From an uncultured Paracoccaceae bacterium (GTDB lineage Bacteria > Pseudomonadota > Alphaproteobacteria > Rhodobacterales > Rhodobacteraceae), in NCBI GenBank assembly GCA_947497985.1, contig CANMIX010000003.1, forward strand, positions 1 through 64,000: a stretch of DNA of 64,000 nucleotides, read 5' to 3'. The notes below the pieces were generated by a model. It did no database searches. It was given only the letters and a program-made list of their open reading frames with translations, and was not told the DNA's origin. Of the stretch, positions 35,274-43,367 are shown one piece after another (position 1 is the first letter of the stretch; each line of letters begins with the position of its first letter). The translations under genes were made by a program, and so were the position numbers.

Positions 35274-36038
35274 TTAGTAGATGCTGGCGGAGAAATAGCC
35301 CGAAGTGATCTTGGCATGGGTGCCATCTTCCAGGATCTTGGCGATCCCTGCGTTTAGGGCCTCCAAAAGTTCGGGCTCCCCTTTGCGCACGCCGGCACCA
35401 GCACCCCGGCCCAGGATGGCCGGATCATCGGCCACTTGGCCTTTGATTTCGCAGCAGCTGCCGGTGTCCGAGTCGGTAAATGCGGACATGGCGATGCTGT
35501 CGGCCTGGGTCGCATCAATACGGCCTGCAAACAGATCTTGGTTGGCTTCGTCCTGCGTCTGGTAGACACGGATTTCAGCGTCGGCAAAGTATTTCTGCGC
35601 ATAGGCCTGGTGAATGGTTGAGGCCTGCACGCCCAGGATTTTCCCTTTTAGGGAGTCCGGGGTGGGCGCGATATCAAAGGCTTTGTCGGCCACAACAACC
35701 GTCGGTGTGTTGTAATAGGCGTCAGAGAAGTCGATGGTCTTCAACCGCTCTTCGGTGATCGACATCGACGCCATGATCACGTCGATCTGCTTGCCGGTCA
35801 GTGACGGAATAATGCCATCCCAGGCCACAGGCGTGATCACACAGTCCAATTCGGCTGCGGCGCAAACCGCGTTGATCACTTCGATTTCCCAACCAACCCA
35901 TTCGCCGGCTGCATTGAGGGACGAAAACGGCGGGTAGGGTTCCGCCGCGATGCCGATTTTTACCGGTTCCGCAGCCGCAAGGCCTGCCATCAGCACGCTG
36001 GCGGCCGCTGTCGTTGTCAATAAAGCCTTGAACTTCAT
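35274..36038 (-). CDS. Polar amino acid ABC transporter binding protein (opine/arginine-like)
   Basis: A 254-residue SBP family 3 receptor. The signal peptide is residues 1-23 (ending GLAAAE). The body shows IGIAAEPYPPFSSLNAAGEW, WDGIIPSLTGKQIDVIMASM and ITEERLKTIDFSDAYYNTP, followed by DEANQDLFAGRIDATQADS, a stretch that recalls nopaline/octopine and lysine-arginine-ornithine receptors. Two adjacent cysteines (GSCCEIKG) are present near 190. Beside a dimethylargininase-like gene, a guanidino amino acid ligand is a reasonable inference. Confidence 0.88.
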   Translation of the reverse strand: MKFKALLTTTAAASVLMAGLAAAEPVKIGIAAEPYPPFSSLNAAGEWVGWEIEVINAVCAAAELDCVITPVAWDGIIPSLTGKQIDVIMASMSITEERLKTIDFSDAYYNTPTVVVADKAFDIAPTPDSLKGKILGVQASTIHQAYAQKYFADAEIRVYQTQDEANQDLFAGRIDATQADSIAMSAFTDSDTGSCCEIKGQVADDPAILGRGAGAGVRKGEPELLEALNAGIAKILEDGTHAKITSGYFSASIY

Positions 36039-36083
36039 GATATTCTCCCTGTTGATGAGGTTTGTTTTTGGATTTTGTTTTCG

Positions 36084-36881
36084 TCAATACACCGAGCTGA
36101 GAAACTGCTTCAGCCGCTCGGATTGTGGATTGTCAAAGATCTGATCCGGGGGACCCTGTTCCTCGATCCGCCCCTGATAGAGGTAGACAACGTGGTTCGC
36201 GACTTCGCGTGCAAACTTCATCTCGTGGGTGACCAGCAACATGGTGCGCCCCTCATCGGCCAGGCCCCGGATCACATTCAAAACTTCGCCCACCAGCTCG
36301 GGGTCTAGCGCGGATGTGGGCTCGTCAAACAACATGGCGCTTGGGTCAACGGCGAGGGCGCGCGCGATCGCGGCGCGTTGTTGCTGACCACCTGACAGAT
36401 AGGCGGGGAATGTCTCGGCCTTATCGCCAAGCCCCACCTGTTTCAGCAAGTCATGCGCCCGCGCAATGGCTTCGGCGCGGGGTATTTTCAGAACATGCAC
36501 AGGCACTTCGATGACGTTTTCCAACAGGGTGCGATGGGTCCACAGGTTGAATTGCTGAAACACCATGGCAAGCCGGGTACGGATCCGCTCCAACTGGCGT
36601 CGGTTTGCTGCACTGCCATCAGGGCGCATCGCGACCTCTTCGCCTGCAATGACAATGCGTCCCGAACTTGGCGTTTCAAGGAAATTGATACAGCGCAACA
36701 TGGTCGATTTACCGGATCCGCTGCCGCCGATGATTGCCACAACATCGCCACGCTGCGCGGTCAATGAGACGCCTTTTAGAACCTCAAGGCTGCCAAAAGA
36801 TTTGTGCAGATTTTCAATCCGGATCGCTTCTGATCGGGTTTCGGGCATCGCGGCAGTTTCGGATGCAGCAACATGTAGCAT
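36084..36881 (-). CDS. Polar amino acid ABC transporter ATPase (HisP/OccP type)
   Basis: A 265-residue single-domain ATPase. Walker A GGSGSGKST is near 55-63, the Q-loop is MVFQQFNLWTHRTLLENV, the signature LSGGQQQRAAIARAL and Walker B MLFDEPTSALDPELVGEV. These match the HisP group of polar amino acid importers. The ATG at 36881 has aaggaag upstream. It is the first gene of the importer operon and is divergent from TetR at 36973. Confidence 0.92.
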   Translation of the reverse strand: MLHVAASETAAMPETRSEAIRIENLHKSFGSLEVLKGVSLTAQRGDVVAIIGGSGSGKSTMLRCINFLETPSSGRIVIAGEEVAMRPDGSAANRRQLERIRTRLAMVFQQFNLWTHRTLLENVIEVPVHVLKIPRAEAIARAHDLLKQVGLGDKAETFPAYLSGGQQQRAAIARALAVDPSAMLFDEPTSALDPELVGEVLNVIRGLADEGRTMLLVTHEMKFAREVANHVVYLYQGRIEEQGPPDQIFDNPQSERLKQFLSSVY

Positions 36882-36928
36882 TTTGCGTCTTCCTTACTTT
36901 TCGCCTTGTAGTAGGGTCGAGCTCGCGT

Positions 36929-36948
36929 AATTATTCAAGTGTATAATT
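36929..36948. promoter_or_regulatory. Candidate TetR operator
   Basis: AATTATTCAAGTGTATAATT is a 20-bp near-palindrome (AATTATnCA/TGnATAATT) in the 91-base region between the divergent importer ATPase (36881) and TetR (36973) genes. AT-rich palindromes of this size and place are typical TetR sites and could control both directions. Confidence 0.6.
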
Positions 36949-36972
36949 TGTGATTTGCCAAGAGGGCGAGCT

Positions 36973-37620
36973 GTGGACGACAAACGGCGCAAATTTAAGC
37001 GAGAGAGCCCCGAACAGCGCAAGCTGGCCCTGATCGAGGCGACACTGCAGCTTGTGGCGGACTATGGCGTACGTGGTGCCACAGTGCGCAGAATCGCTGA
37101 ACAGGCGGATGTGACACAGGGTTTGATCCGGCATTACTTCTCCACCAAGGAAGATCTGATCGTCGCCGCTTACGAACATCACATGGTGTTCATGACGGAC
37201 CTGACCGCTGCACCAGCAGATGCGATTGAAGGGTCGGCGCGGGAACGTCTGATTGCATTTGTCGTTGCCTCCCTGACGCCGCCGGTTGTCGATCCTCGGT
37301 CGCTGGCGTTGTGGGCCAGCTTTTTGAACAAGGTGCAAAACGATCCGCAGATGAAGGCGATGCACGAACGGACCTACGCCTATTTCCGGGACCGCCTAGA
37401 GGATCTAATTCGTGATGCTTACGGCGAGGCCAAACGGCAGGCCTCTGACGCGAAATTTCGCCATCTCGCCATTGCCTGTAACGCGGTGATCGACGGTCTG
37501 TGGCTCGAAGGCGGGGCGCTGCCCGATGCCTTTGCCGCAGGCGAACTCAAAAATATTGGGTTGGATTCGGTTGGATCCATCCTGGGGCTCAATTTGATTG
37601 AAGAAGCGAAGCAGCAATGA
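36973..37620 (+). CDS. TetR/AcrR family regulator, BetI-like
   Basis: About 215 residues. The HTH lies at roughly 15-62 (QLVADYGVRGATVRRIAEQA, then DVTQGLIRHYFSTKEDL). The C-terminal BetI-type domain includes LALWASFLNKVQNDPQMKAM. The GTG at 36973 is preferred as gagggcg lies just upstream; a TTG at 36955 would add six residues. Its stop overlaps the aminotransferase start (atga), so it is the first gene of the catabolic operon and divergent from the importer. It probably represses both. Confidence 0.85.
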   Translation: MDDKRRKFKRESPEQRKLALIEATLQLVADYGVRGATVRRIAEQADVTQGLIRHYFSTKEDLIVAAYEHHMVFMTDLTAAPADAIEGSARERLIAFVVASLTPPVVDPRSLALWASFLNKVQNDPQMKAMHERTYAYFRDRLEDLIRDAYGEAKRQASDAKFRHLAIACNAVIDGLWLEGGALPDAFAAGELKNIGLDSVGSILGLNLIEEAKQQ

Positions 37621-38804
37621 AAACCACGGCAATCACACAACGCTTGGCCGGGCTTGGCGGCGCAAAATGGGAAGTGCACCTCAAGGCGCGCGATATGATC
37701 GCCAATGGGGCGGATATTGTCGAAATGACCATCGGTGAACCCGATGTGCCCACGCCGACGGACTTGGTGGAAACCGCAACCAAGGCGGCGCATGCGGGCC
37801 GCACCGGCTATTCCGATGGGCGCGGAGAGGCAAACCTGCGCACCACTTTGGCAGCATTTTACACCAAAAGCCGGGGCCGCAGCTTTGGAGCGGACAATAT
37901 CATGTGTTTCCCCGGCACTCAGACCGCGCTCTTTGCGGTGCTTATGGGGGTGGCGGCCGCAGGGGATGAGGTTCTGGTCGGCGATCCGATGTATGCCACT
38001 TATGAAGGGGTGATCCGGGCCACCGGCGCGACCATGGTACCGGTGCCCCTGCGGGCCGAGGCCGGGTTTCGCCTACAGGCCACAGATCTGGCCGACCGTA
38101 TCACCCCGCGGACCAAAGCGATCTTTTTGAACACGCCGCATAACCCGACCGGCGCGGTCCTTTCTCGGTCTGACCTGGAGGACATTGCAGCCCTGGCGTT
38201 GGAACATGATCTGTGGATTATCTCGGATGAGGTCTATGAGCATCTGGTGTTTGCGGGCGCGGACTTTGTCTCTCCCCTGTCTCTGCCACAGATTGCAGAC
38301 CGCACTATTGCCGTCTCGTCGATCTCAAAATCCCACGCAGCGCCGGGATTTCGCAGCGGCTGGTGTGTCGCCTCTACGGAATTTTGCGATGCCCTTCTGC
38401 CGCTCTCAGAGACCATGCTGTTCGGCAATCAGCCCTTTATTGCGGATATGACCGAACGAGCGGTACGCGAAGGGTCCACCGTTGCCGCTGGCATGGTCGA
38501 CCGGTTTTCAGCCCGGGCAAACATTCTGGCGGATCGTTTGACGCGCGACACCGATCTGTTGGTACACCGTCCCGACGCTGGCATGTTTGCCTTGGTCGAC
38601 ACCTCGGCCACGGGGTTGGACGGCACGGCCTACGCGATGGATCTGTTGGAAAACGCAGGCGTCGCGGTGATGCCCGGTGCATCCTTTGGCGACAGCCTGC
38701 AAAACTGGGTGCGCGTGGCATTGACGATCTCTGACAATGATTTGGACAAAGCTCTCAATCGTATTGTGACGCATGCTCAGACGTTAAAGGGGCAGGCCGC
38801 ATGA
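37617..38804 (+). CDS. Class I/II PLP-dependent aminotransferase
   Basis: A 395-residue fold-type I aminotransferase. The N-terminus has the IGEPDVPTP loop; the PLP pocket shows TPHNPTGAVLS, then DEVYEHLVF, and the Schiff-base lysine in SSISKSHAAPGFRSGW (near residue 236), with the carboxylate-binding Arg near the C-terminus (VRVALT). It transfers amino groups between an amino acid and a 2-oxoacid in the cytoplasm. It overlaps TetR upstream and the dimethylargininase-like gene downstream by 4 bases each. With that neighbour, arginine or a methylated arginine is a likely amino donor (inference). Confidence 0.87.
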   Translation: MKTTAITQRLAGLGGAKWEVHLKARDMIANGADIVEMTIGEPDVPTPTDLVETATKAAHAGRTGYSDGRGEANLRTTLAAFYTKSRGRSFGADNIMCFPGTQTALFAVLMGVAAAGDEVLVGDPMYATYEGVIRATGATMVPVPLRAEAGFRLQATDLADRITPRTKAIFLNTPHNPTGAVLSRSDLEDIAALALEHDLWIISDEVYEHLVFAGADFVSPLSLPQIADRTIAVSSISKSHAAPGFRSGWCVASTEFCDALLPLSETMLFGNQPFIADMTERAVREGSTVAAGMVDRFSARANILADRLTRDTDLLVHRPDAGMFALVDTSATGLDGTAYAMDLLENAGVAVMPGASFGDSLQNWVRVALTISDNDLDKALNRIVTHAQTLKGQAA

Positions 38805-39583
38805 CCAATCCTACTTTTGAATTCACCCGCGCAATCACCCGCCGTCCGGCCCGTTCGATTGCGGATGGCTTGCGGGCCAATGATATGGGCAATCCTGATC
38901 TTGCGTCGATGCTTGCGGCCCATGCCACTTATGTCGCTGCGTTGAAAAGCACGGGGGCCGAGGTGATCGAATTGGATCCGCTTGACGATTTCCCAGATGC
39001 GCAATTTGTCGAAGACACCGCGCTGTGTTTGCCGCAAGGGGCCATCCTGATGCGTCCGGGCGCGCCGTCCCGCATGGGCGAGGTGGCGGAAATGGCACCC
39101 ACACTGCGCGGAATGTACACGCAGGTGCGTGAAATTTCAGGACCGGGTTTTGTCGAGGGTGGTGATATTCTGGTGACGCCCAAGGAGATCCTGGTGGGCC
39201 GATCCGCCAGAACCGATGCCGCCGGTGTTGCAGAACTTACCCAGATCGCCGCCGATTGGGGCCACGCCGTGCGCGAAGTTTTCACGCCCGAAGGGGTGCT
39301 TCACTTCAAAACCGATTGTTCCCTGATGGATGGTGAGACCATCCTTGCAACCAAACGTCTGGCTTCGTCGGGATGTTTTGATGGCTACCGTGTGCTGCAC
39401 ACCGCCGAGGGCGAAGAGGCGGCTGCCAATGCAATCCGTTTCAATAGCCTGGTTCTGATGGCCGCAGGCTTTCCCAAAACAGCCGCGATGCTGGATCAGG
39501 CCGGATACGAGGTTGTGGAGATCGACAACACGGATTGCGCCAAACTGGATGGCGGCATGTCCTGCCTGTCGTTGCGGTTCTAA
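38801..39583 (+). CDS. Dimethylargininase (DDAH)-like amidinotransferase-superfamily hydrolase
   Basis: A 260-residue member of the guanidino-group modifying superfamily. The catalytic residues expected for N-omega,N-omega-dimethylarginine dimethylaminohydrolase are all found: Cys255 in GGMSCLSLRF at the C-terminus, His168 in GVLHFKTD and Glu119 in EGGD. Substrate-pocket motifs are FVEDTA (70-75) and Arg85 in LMRPGAPSR. Such enzymes turn methylated arginines into citrulline plus methylamines. The length (about 255) fits DDAH and is far shorter than arginine deiminase (about 400). It is last in the TetR-aminotransferase operon, opposite an opine/arginine-type importer. Activity on a related guanidino compound is possible. 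Confidence 0.85.
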   Translation: MTNPTFEFTRAITRRPARSIADGLRANDMGNPDLASMLAAHATYVAALKSTGAEVIELDPLDDFPDAQFVEDTALCLPQGAILMRPGAPSRMGEVAEMAPTLRGMYTQVREISGPGFVEGGDILVTPKEILVGRSARTDAAGVAELTQIAADWGHAVREVFTPEGVLHFKTDCSLMDGETILATKRLASSGCFDGYRVLHTAEGEEAAANAIRFNSLVLMAAGFPKTAAMLDQAGYEVVEIDNTDCAKLDGGMSCLSLRF

Positions 39584-39620
39584 ACGCCGGTGTCGGCCCC
39601 AAAAAACGGGGCGCAAAACG

Positions 39621-39655
39621 CCCGTCGCGATAGCATCAAGCTGCGCCGCGACGGG
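39621..39655. terminator. Hairpin between convergent genes, probable terminator
   Basis: A perfect 9-bp stem (cccgtcgcg / cgcgacggg) with a 17-base loop lies between the convergent DDAH-like (39583) and dehydrogenase (39680) genes. The T run is weak, so its efficiency is uncertain. Confidence 0.45.
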
Positions 39656-39679
39656 GTATTTCTCATTCCAATCTATGGC

Positions 39680-40630
39680 TTATGCCAGACCGGTGGGAAC
39701 AACTTCGTAACCGGGTTCTTCGGGCTCGTCATCGGTCATTTCCGCGGGGAAACCAGGGGCCAGGATTTCCAGACCGGTGGCATCTTCCAGGCGGCGGATG
39801 ATATTGGGGGACAATTCGCGGTCGCCGTAACGGGCAATGCCATCGTCAAAGATGTTGCAGATCAATGGAGAGATTTCCAACGGCACATTGTTGCGCTCTG
39901 CGATTTCCTGGAACAGGCCCACGTCTTTCTTCACCAGATCCATGGTGAACGAAATGTCGCGCGACCCGTTCAGGATCACCTGGCTTTCGGTCACATGGCT
40001 GAACGACGTCCCGGATGAGATCTTGATTGCCTCATAAGCCGTGTTCAGATCCATGCCGGCCGCCTTGGCGGTGACCAGAGCTTCGGCATTTGCGACCAGA
40101 TGCACGGTCGCCAGATAGTTGGTCAGAACCTTCAACATCGAAGCAGAGCCCAGATCGCCGGTGTGCAGCACCCGACGGCCCAGAACGGTCAACAGTGGCA
40201 AGATCCGCTCAAACGTTTCGCGGTCACAACCCGCAAAGATCGAGATATTGCCGGTATCCGCACGGTGACAGCCGCCCGAAACGGGGCAATCCACCGCTGC
40301 GCCGCCGGCTGCGATGACCAATCCGCCCAGACGCTCTGCCTCGGCCTGATCGGTGGTGGACATTTCCATCCAGATCTTGCCGGGGCCCACCTCGGGCAGC
40401 ATTTCCTGCATCACCGTGTCCGACGCCGCCGGCGAGGGCAGGCAGGTGATCACCGCATCACAGTCGCGCATCATCTGGGCCGGGCTTTCCCCGGCCTTGG
40501 CACCTTTTTCGACAAAGCCCGCAACCAGCTCTGGGTTGAGGTCCAGCACCGTCAGATCAATGCCATTGCGCAGCAGGCTGCCGCTCAACTTGCCGCCGAC
40601 ATTGCCGAGGCCGATGAATCCTACTTTCAT
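39680..40630 (-). CDS. 3-hydroxyisobutyrate dehydrogenase-family NAD(P)-dependent oxidoreductase
   Basis: About 316 residues of the beta-hydroxyacid dehydrogenase family. The Rossmann motif GLGNVG is at 7-12, the substrate-binding DCPVSGG at 114-120, the catalytic Lys167 in GSASMLKVLTNYL and Asn171. Members act on 3-hydroxyisobutyrate, tartronate semialdehyde, 6-phosphogluconate-like or related hydroxyacids. The ATG at 40630 follows aggaaac; an upstream extension has no such site. It is last of a minus-strand cluster with aldehyde dehydrogenase, enolase-superfamily and GMC genes. Confidence 0.87.
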   Translation of the reverse strand: MKVGFIGLGNVGGKLSGSLLRNGIDLTVLDLNPELVAGFVEKGAKAGESPAQMMRDCDAVITCLPSPAASDTVMQEMLPEVGPGKIWMEMSTTDQAEAERLGGLVIAAGGAAVDCPVSGGCHRADTGNISIFAGCDRETFERILPLLTVLGRRVLHTGDLGSASMLKVLTNYLATVHLVANAEALVTAKAAGMDLNTAYEAIKISSGTSFSHVTESQVILNGSRDISFTMDLVKKDVGLFQEIAERNNVPLEISPLICNIFDDGIARYGDRELSPNIIRRLEDATGLEILAPGFPAEMTDDEPEEPGYEVVPTGLA

Positions 40631-40693
40631 GTTCTGTTTCCTGTTCCATAGGGAATATGAGGGGAGGTGTGAGGGACACACCGTGGCAAAGGT

Positions 40694-42136
40694 TTACGCA
40701 GACAGCCCCAGGCCGCCGCGCACTTTCAACTCGACAAAATCTTCCAGCCCAAAGACGCCGCCTTCGCGCCCATTGCCGGATTGTTTGTATCCACCAAAAG
40801 GTGAGCCATAATTGGTGCCCTGACCGTTGATGGTCACGGTGCCCGCCCGCAGACGGCGACACACCCGCTCGGCACGCTCCGCGTCACCGGTCTGTACATA
40901 GGCCGCCAGCCCGTAATCGGTGTCATTGGCGATGGCGATGGCCTCCTCTTCGGTCTCAAACGGGAGGATGACCAGCACCGGGCCAAAAATCTCTTCGCGG
41001 GCGATGGCCATCTGGTTGTTCACATCGGCAAAAATGGTCGGGCGGGCGTACCAGCCCTGTTCAAACCCCTCCGGCTTGCCCAGGCCCCCGACGAGAAGCG
41101 TCGCCCCTTCGTCGATGCCGGTTTGGATCTTGGCCTGCACCCGGTCATATTGCAGCTGATCAAACAGCGGGCCGATGTGATCGCCAGCCTCTGCGGGATC
41201 GCCGACCTTTTGGGCTTCGGCCGCGGCCTTGGCATAGGTTAGCACGGCGTCATAACAGCTCTTTTCGACCAGCATCCGGGTCGGGGCATTGCAGGACTGG
41301 CCGGTGTTGTGGAAGCAATTCCAAACCGAATCCTCCACTCGTGCCTGCAGATCCGCACCATTGTCGGCAAAGATCAGGTTCGGGGACTTCCCACCCAGTT
41401 CCAGCGCGACGCGTTTGACCGTATCGGCAGAATCCTTGGACACTAGGATCCCCGCGCGGGTGGAGCCGGTGAAAGACATCATTTCAATATCGGGGTGGAC
41501 AGACATGGCGCTGCCCACGGTCGGTCCGTCGCCAAAGACCAGGTTGAACACGCCAGCGGGATAGCCGGCCTCATGCACCATCTCGGCAAAAACCTGGGCC
41601 GACAACGGCGTGTATTCAGAGGGTTTCAAGACACAGGTCGCCCCAACCGCCAGCGCTGGCAGAACCTTGAGCGCGATCTGGCTGATTGGCCAGTTCCAGG
41701 GGGTGATCAGGCCACAAACCCCAATGGGTTCCCGGTACAAAACATCGCCGCTGGGCAGGGTTTCGCGTTCTTGGTGCTCTTCCATCACCTCGATAAAGGA
41801 TTTGATGTGGTCAATACCACAGCCCGCCTGCATCTCACGCGACATATCAATCGGCGCGCCCATTTCGCAGGTTATGGCCCAGGACATGTCCTCCAGCCGC
41901 GCGGTATAGACCTCCAACAGCTTTTTCAGCAGCGTGATGCGGGTCTCTTGGCTGGTCAGCGAAAAGCTCTCAAACGCGCGGTTGGCGGCTGCAACGGCGC
42001 GATCCACATCCGCGCTGGAACCCAGCAGAACCTCACCCATGACGCTGTTGTCGGCCGGGTTCTTGATGGCAAAGGGGCGCGCGTCAATCGGGTCAACCCA
42101 GGCGCCGTCGATATAGAATTTGTTCAGGTTTTTCAT
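40694..42136 (-). CDS. Aldehyde dehydrogenase family protein
   Basis: About 480 residues, the normal length for NAD(P)-dependent aldehyde dehydrogenases. The catalytic pair is present: Glu246 in ALELGGKSP and Cys282 in NTGQSCNAPTR. The cofactor-binding TPWNWP is at 145-150 and FTGSTRAG at 222-229. The ATG at 42136 is chosen; an in-frame GTG lies three codons upstream. With a GMC alcohol oxidase/dehydrogenase in the same cluster it would oxidise the resulting aldehyde to an acid. Confidence 0.9.
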   Translation of the reverse strand: MKNLNKFYIDGAWVDPIDARPFAIKNPADNSVMGEVLLGSSADVDRAVAAANRAFESFSLTSQETRITLLKKLLEVYTARLEDMSWAITCEMGAPIDMSREMQAGCGIDHIKSFIEVMEEHQERETLPSGDVLYREPIGVCGLITPWNWPISQIALKVLPALAVGATCVLKPSEYTPLSAQVFAEMVHEAGYPAGVFNLVFGDGPTVGSAMSVHPDIEMMSFTGSTRAGILVSKDSADTVKRVALELGGKSPNLIFADNGADLQARVEDSVWNCFHNTGQSCNAPTRMLVEKSCYDAVLTYAKAAAEAQKVGDPAEAGDHIGPLFDQLQYDRVQAKIQTGIDEGATLLVGGLGKPEGFEQGWYARPTIFADVNNQMAIAREEIFGPVLVILPFETEEEAIAIANDTDYGLAAYVQTGDAERAERVCRRLRAGTVTINGQGTNYGSPFGGYKQSGNGREGGVFGLEDFVELKVRGGLGLSA

Positions 42137-42158
42137 AGCGATCACGATTTTTCAGGTG

Positions 42159-43367
42159 TTAAGGCAGGGCAGGCTTGGTCTCTAGACCAAGGTGCAGTTC
42201 ATGACCCGTATACGGGTTGTCGGCAATAAAGGCGTCGTTCAGCTCGACACCCAGACCCGGCTCACTTGGCGGGATGACATAGCCGTCTTCCCAGGTGATC
42301 TGCGTCGTCAGACACTCGGCATAGGGACCATCAAACCGCCCGATCGATTCCAGGATCAAAAAGTTCGGGCTACAGGCACCCAGCTGGATATTGGCCGCCG
42401 CCACAACGGGCCCGCAATAGAGATGCGGCGCAATCTGCGCCTGACGCGTCTCGGCCATGCCGGCGATCTTTTTGGCCTCCAGCAGGCCACCCACGCGCCC
42501 AAGGTTCATCTGTAGGATTGACGCGGCGCCTGCCTCAAGAACACGGGCGAATTCGTGTTTGGTACACAGCCGTTCACCGGTCGCGACAGGGATCGCGGTA
42601 TATCGCGCAACCTCGGCCATATCGCTTGGGTTTTCCGGCGGCAGCGGCTCTTCGAACCACAGGGGGTCATAGGCCTCAAGCCGGCGTGCCATGCGTTTGG
42701 CACCCGAGACGGTGAATTGCCCATGGGTGCCAAACAGCAGATCCGCTTTGGATCCAACGGCGGCACGGATCTGGCGGCAAAAGGCTTCGGAGCGATCCAG
42801 ATCTTCGAGGCTGGGCTGATGCCCGTCATAGATTGTGTACGGGCCGGCCGGGTCGAATTTAACAGCCGTAAACCCCTGTTCCACCGCAACCACCGCCGCT
42901 TCGGCGGCGATATCTGGGTCGTTATAGACATTGGGACTGTCCGGATCCGGATAGACGTCGCCAGAGGCGGGATACAGGTAGGTATAGCTGCGCAGGCGCT
43001 CATGCACCTTGCCGCCCAACAGATTATAGACCGGCTGGTTCGCCGCCTTGCCGATGATATCCCAACAAGCCATCTCCAACCCGCTGAGCACGCCCATCAC
43101 GCTCACATCGGGGCGCATGGTGAACCCGGCGCCATAGCTTTGCCGCCACATCCGTTCGATATGATGCGGGTCTTGCCCCTCGAACTGGCGGGCAAACATA
43201 TCCCGCGCCATCGCCGCGCAGATATGCGGATCAAAGGTGGCGTTGTAGATCTCTCCGACGCCGGTAATCCCGCAGGCGGTGGTCAGGCGCAGAAAGATGA
43301 AATACCGCCCCCCGTGACGTGGGGGCGGGTTGGCAACCACAAAGGTTTCGATCTTTTCAAGTTTCAC
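42159..43367 (-). CDS. Mandelate racemase/muconate-lactonizing enzyme family protein with altered metal ligands
   Basis: A 402-residue enolase-superfamily enzyme: N-terminal capping domain (1-125) and TIM barrel. It resembles sugar-acid dehydratases of the DgoD/ManD type in WFEEPLPPEN and ATGERLCTKHEF, which give two acidic positions. The place of the first metal-ligand aspartate (DxHG in DgoD) reads GTHGQ, and the position of the Asp in QPDASHAGG reads QMNLGRVGG. The histidine in QIAPHLYCGP remains. The gene overlaps the GMC gene by 4 bases. The reaction cannot be assigned; dehydration or racemisation of a hydroxyacid is the family default. Confidence 0.83.
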   Translation of the reverse strand: MKLEKIETFVVANPPPRHGGRYFIFLRLTTACGITGVGEIYNATFDPHICAAMARDMFARQFEGQDPHHIERMWRQSYGAGFTMRPDVSVMGVLSGLEMACWDIIGKAANQPVYNLLGGKVHERLRSYTYLYPASGDVYPDPDSPNVYNDPDIAAEAAVVAVEQGFTAVKFDPAGPYTIYDGHQPSLEDLDRSEAFCRQIRAAVGSKADLLFGTHGQFTVSGAKRMARRLEAYDPLWFEEPLPPENPSDMAEVARYTAIPVATGERLCTKHEFARVLEAGAASILQMNLGRVGGLLEAKKIAGMAETRQAQIAPHLYCGPVVAAANIQLGACSPNFLILESIGRFDGPYAECLTTQITWEDGYVIPPSEPGLGVELNDAFIADNPYTGHELHLGLETKPALP

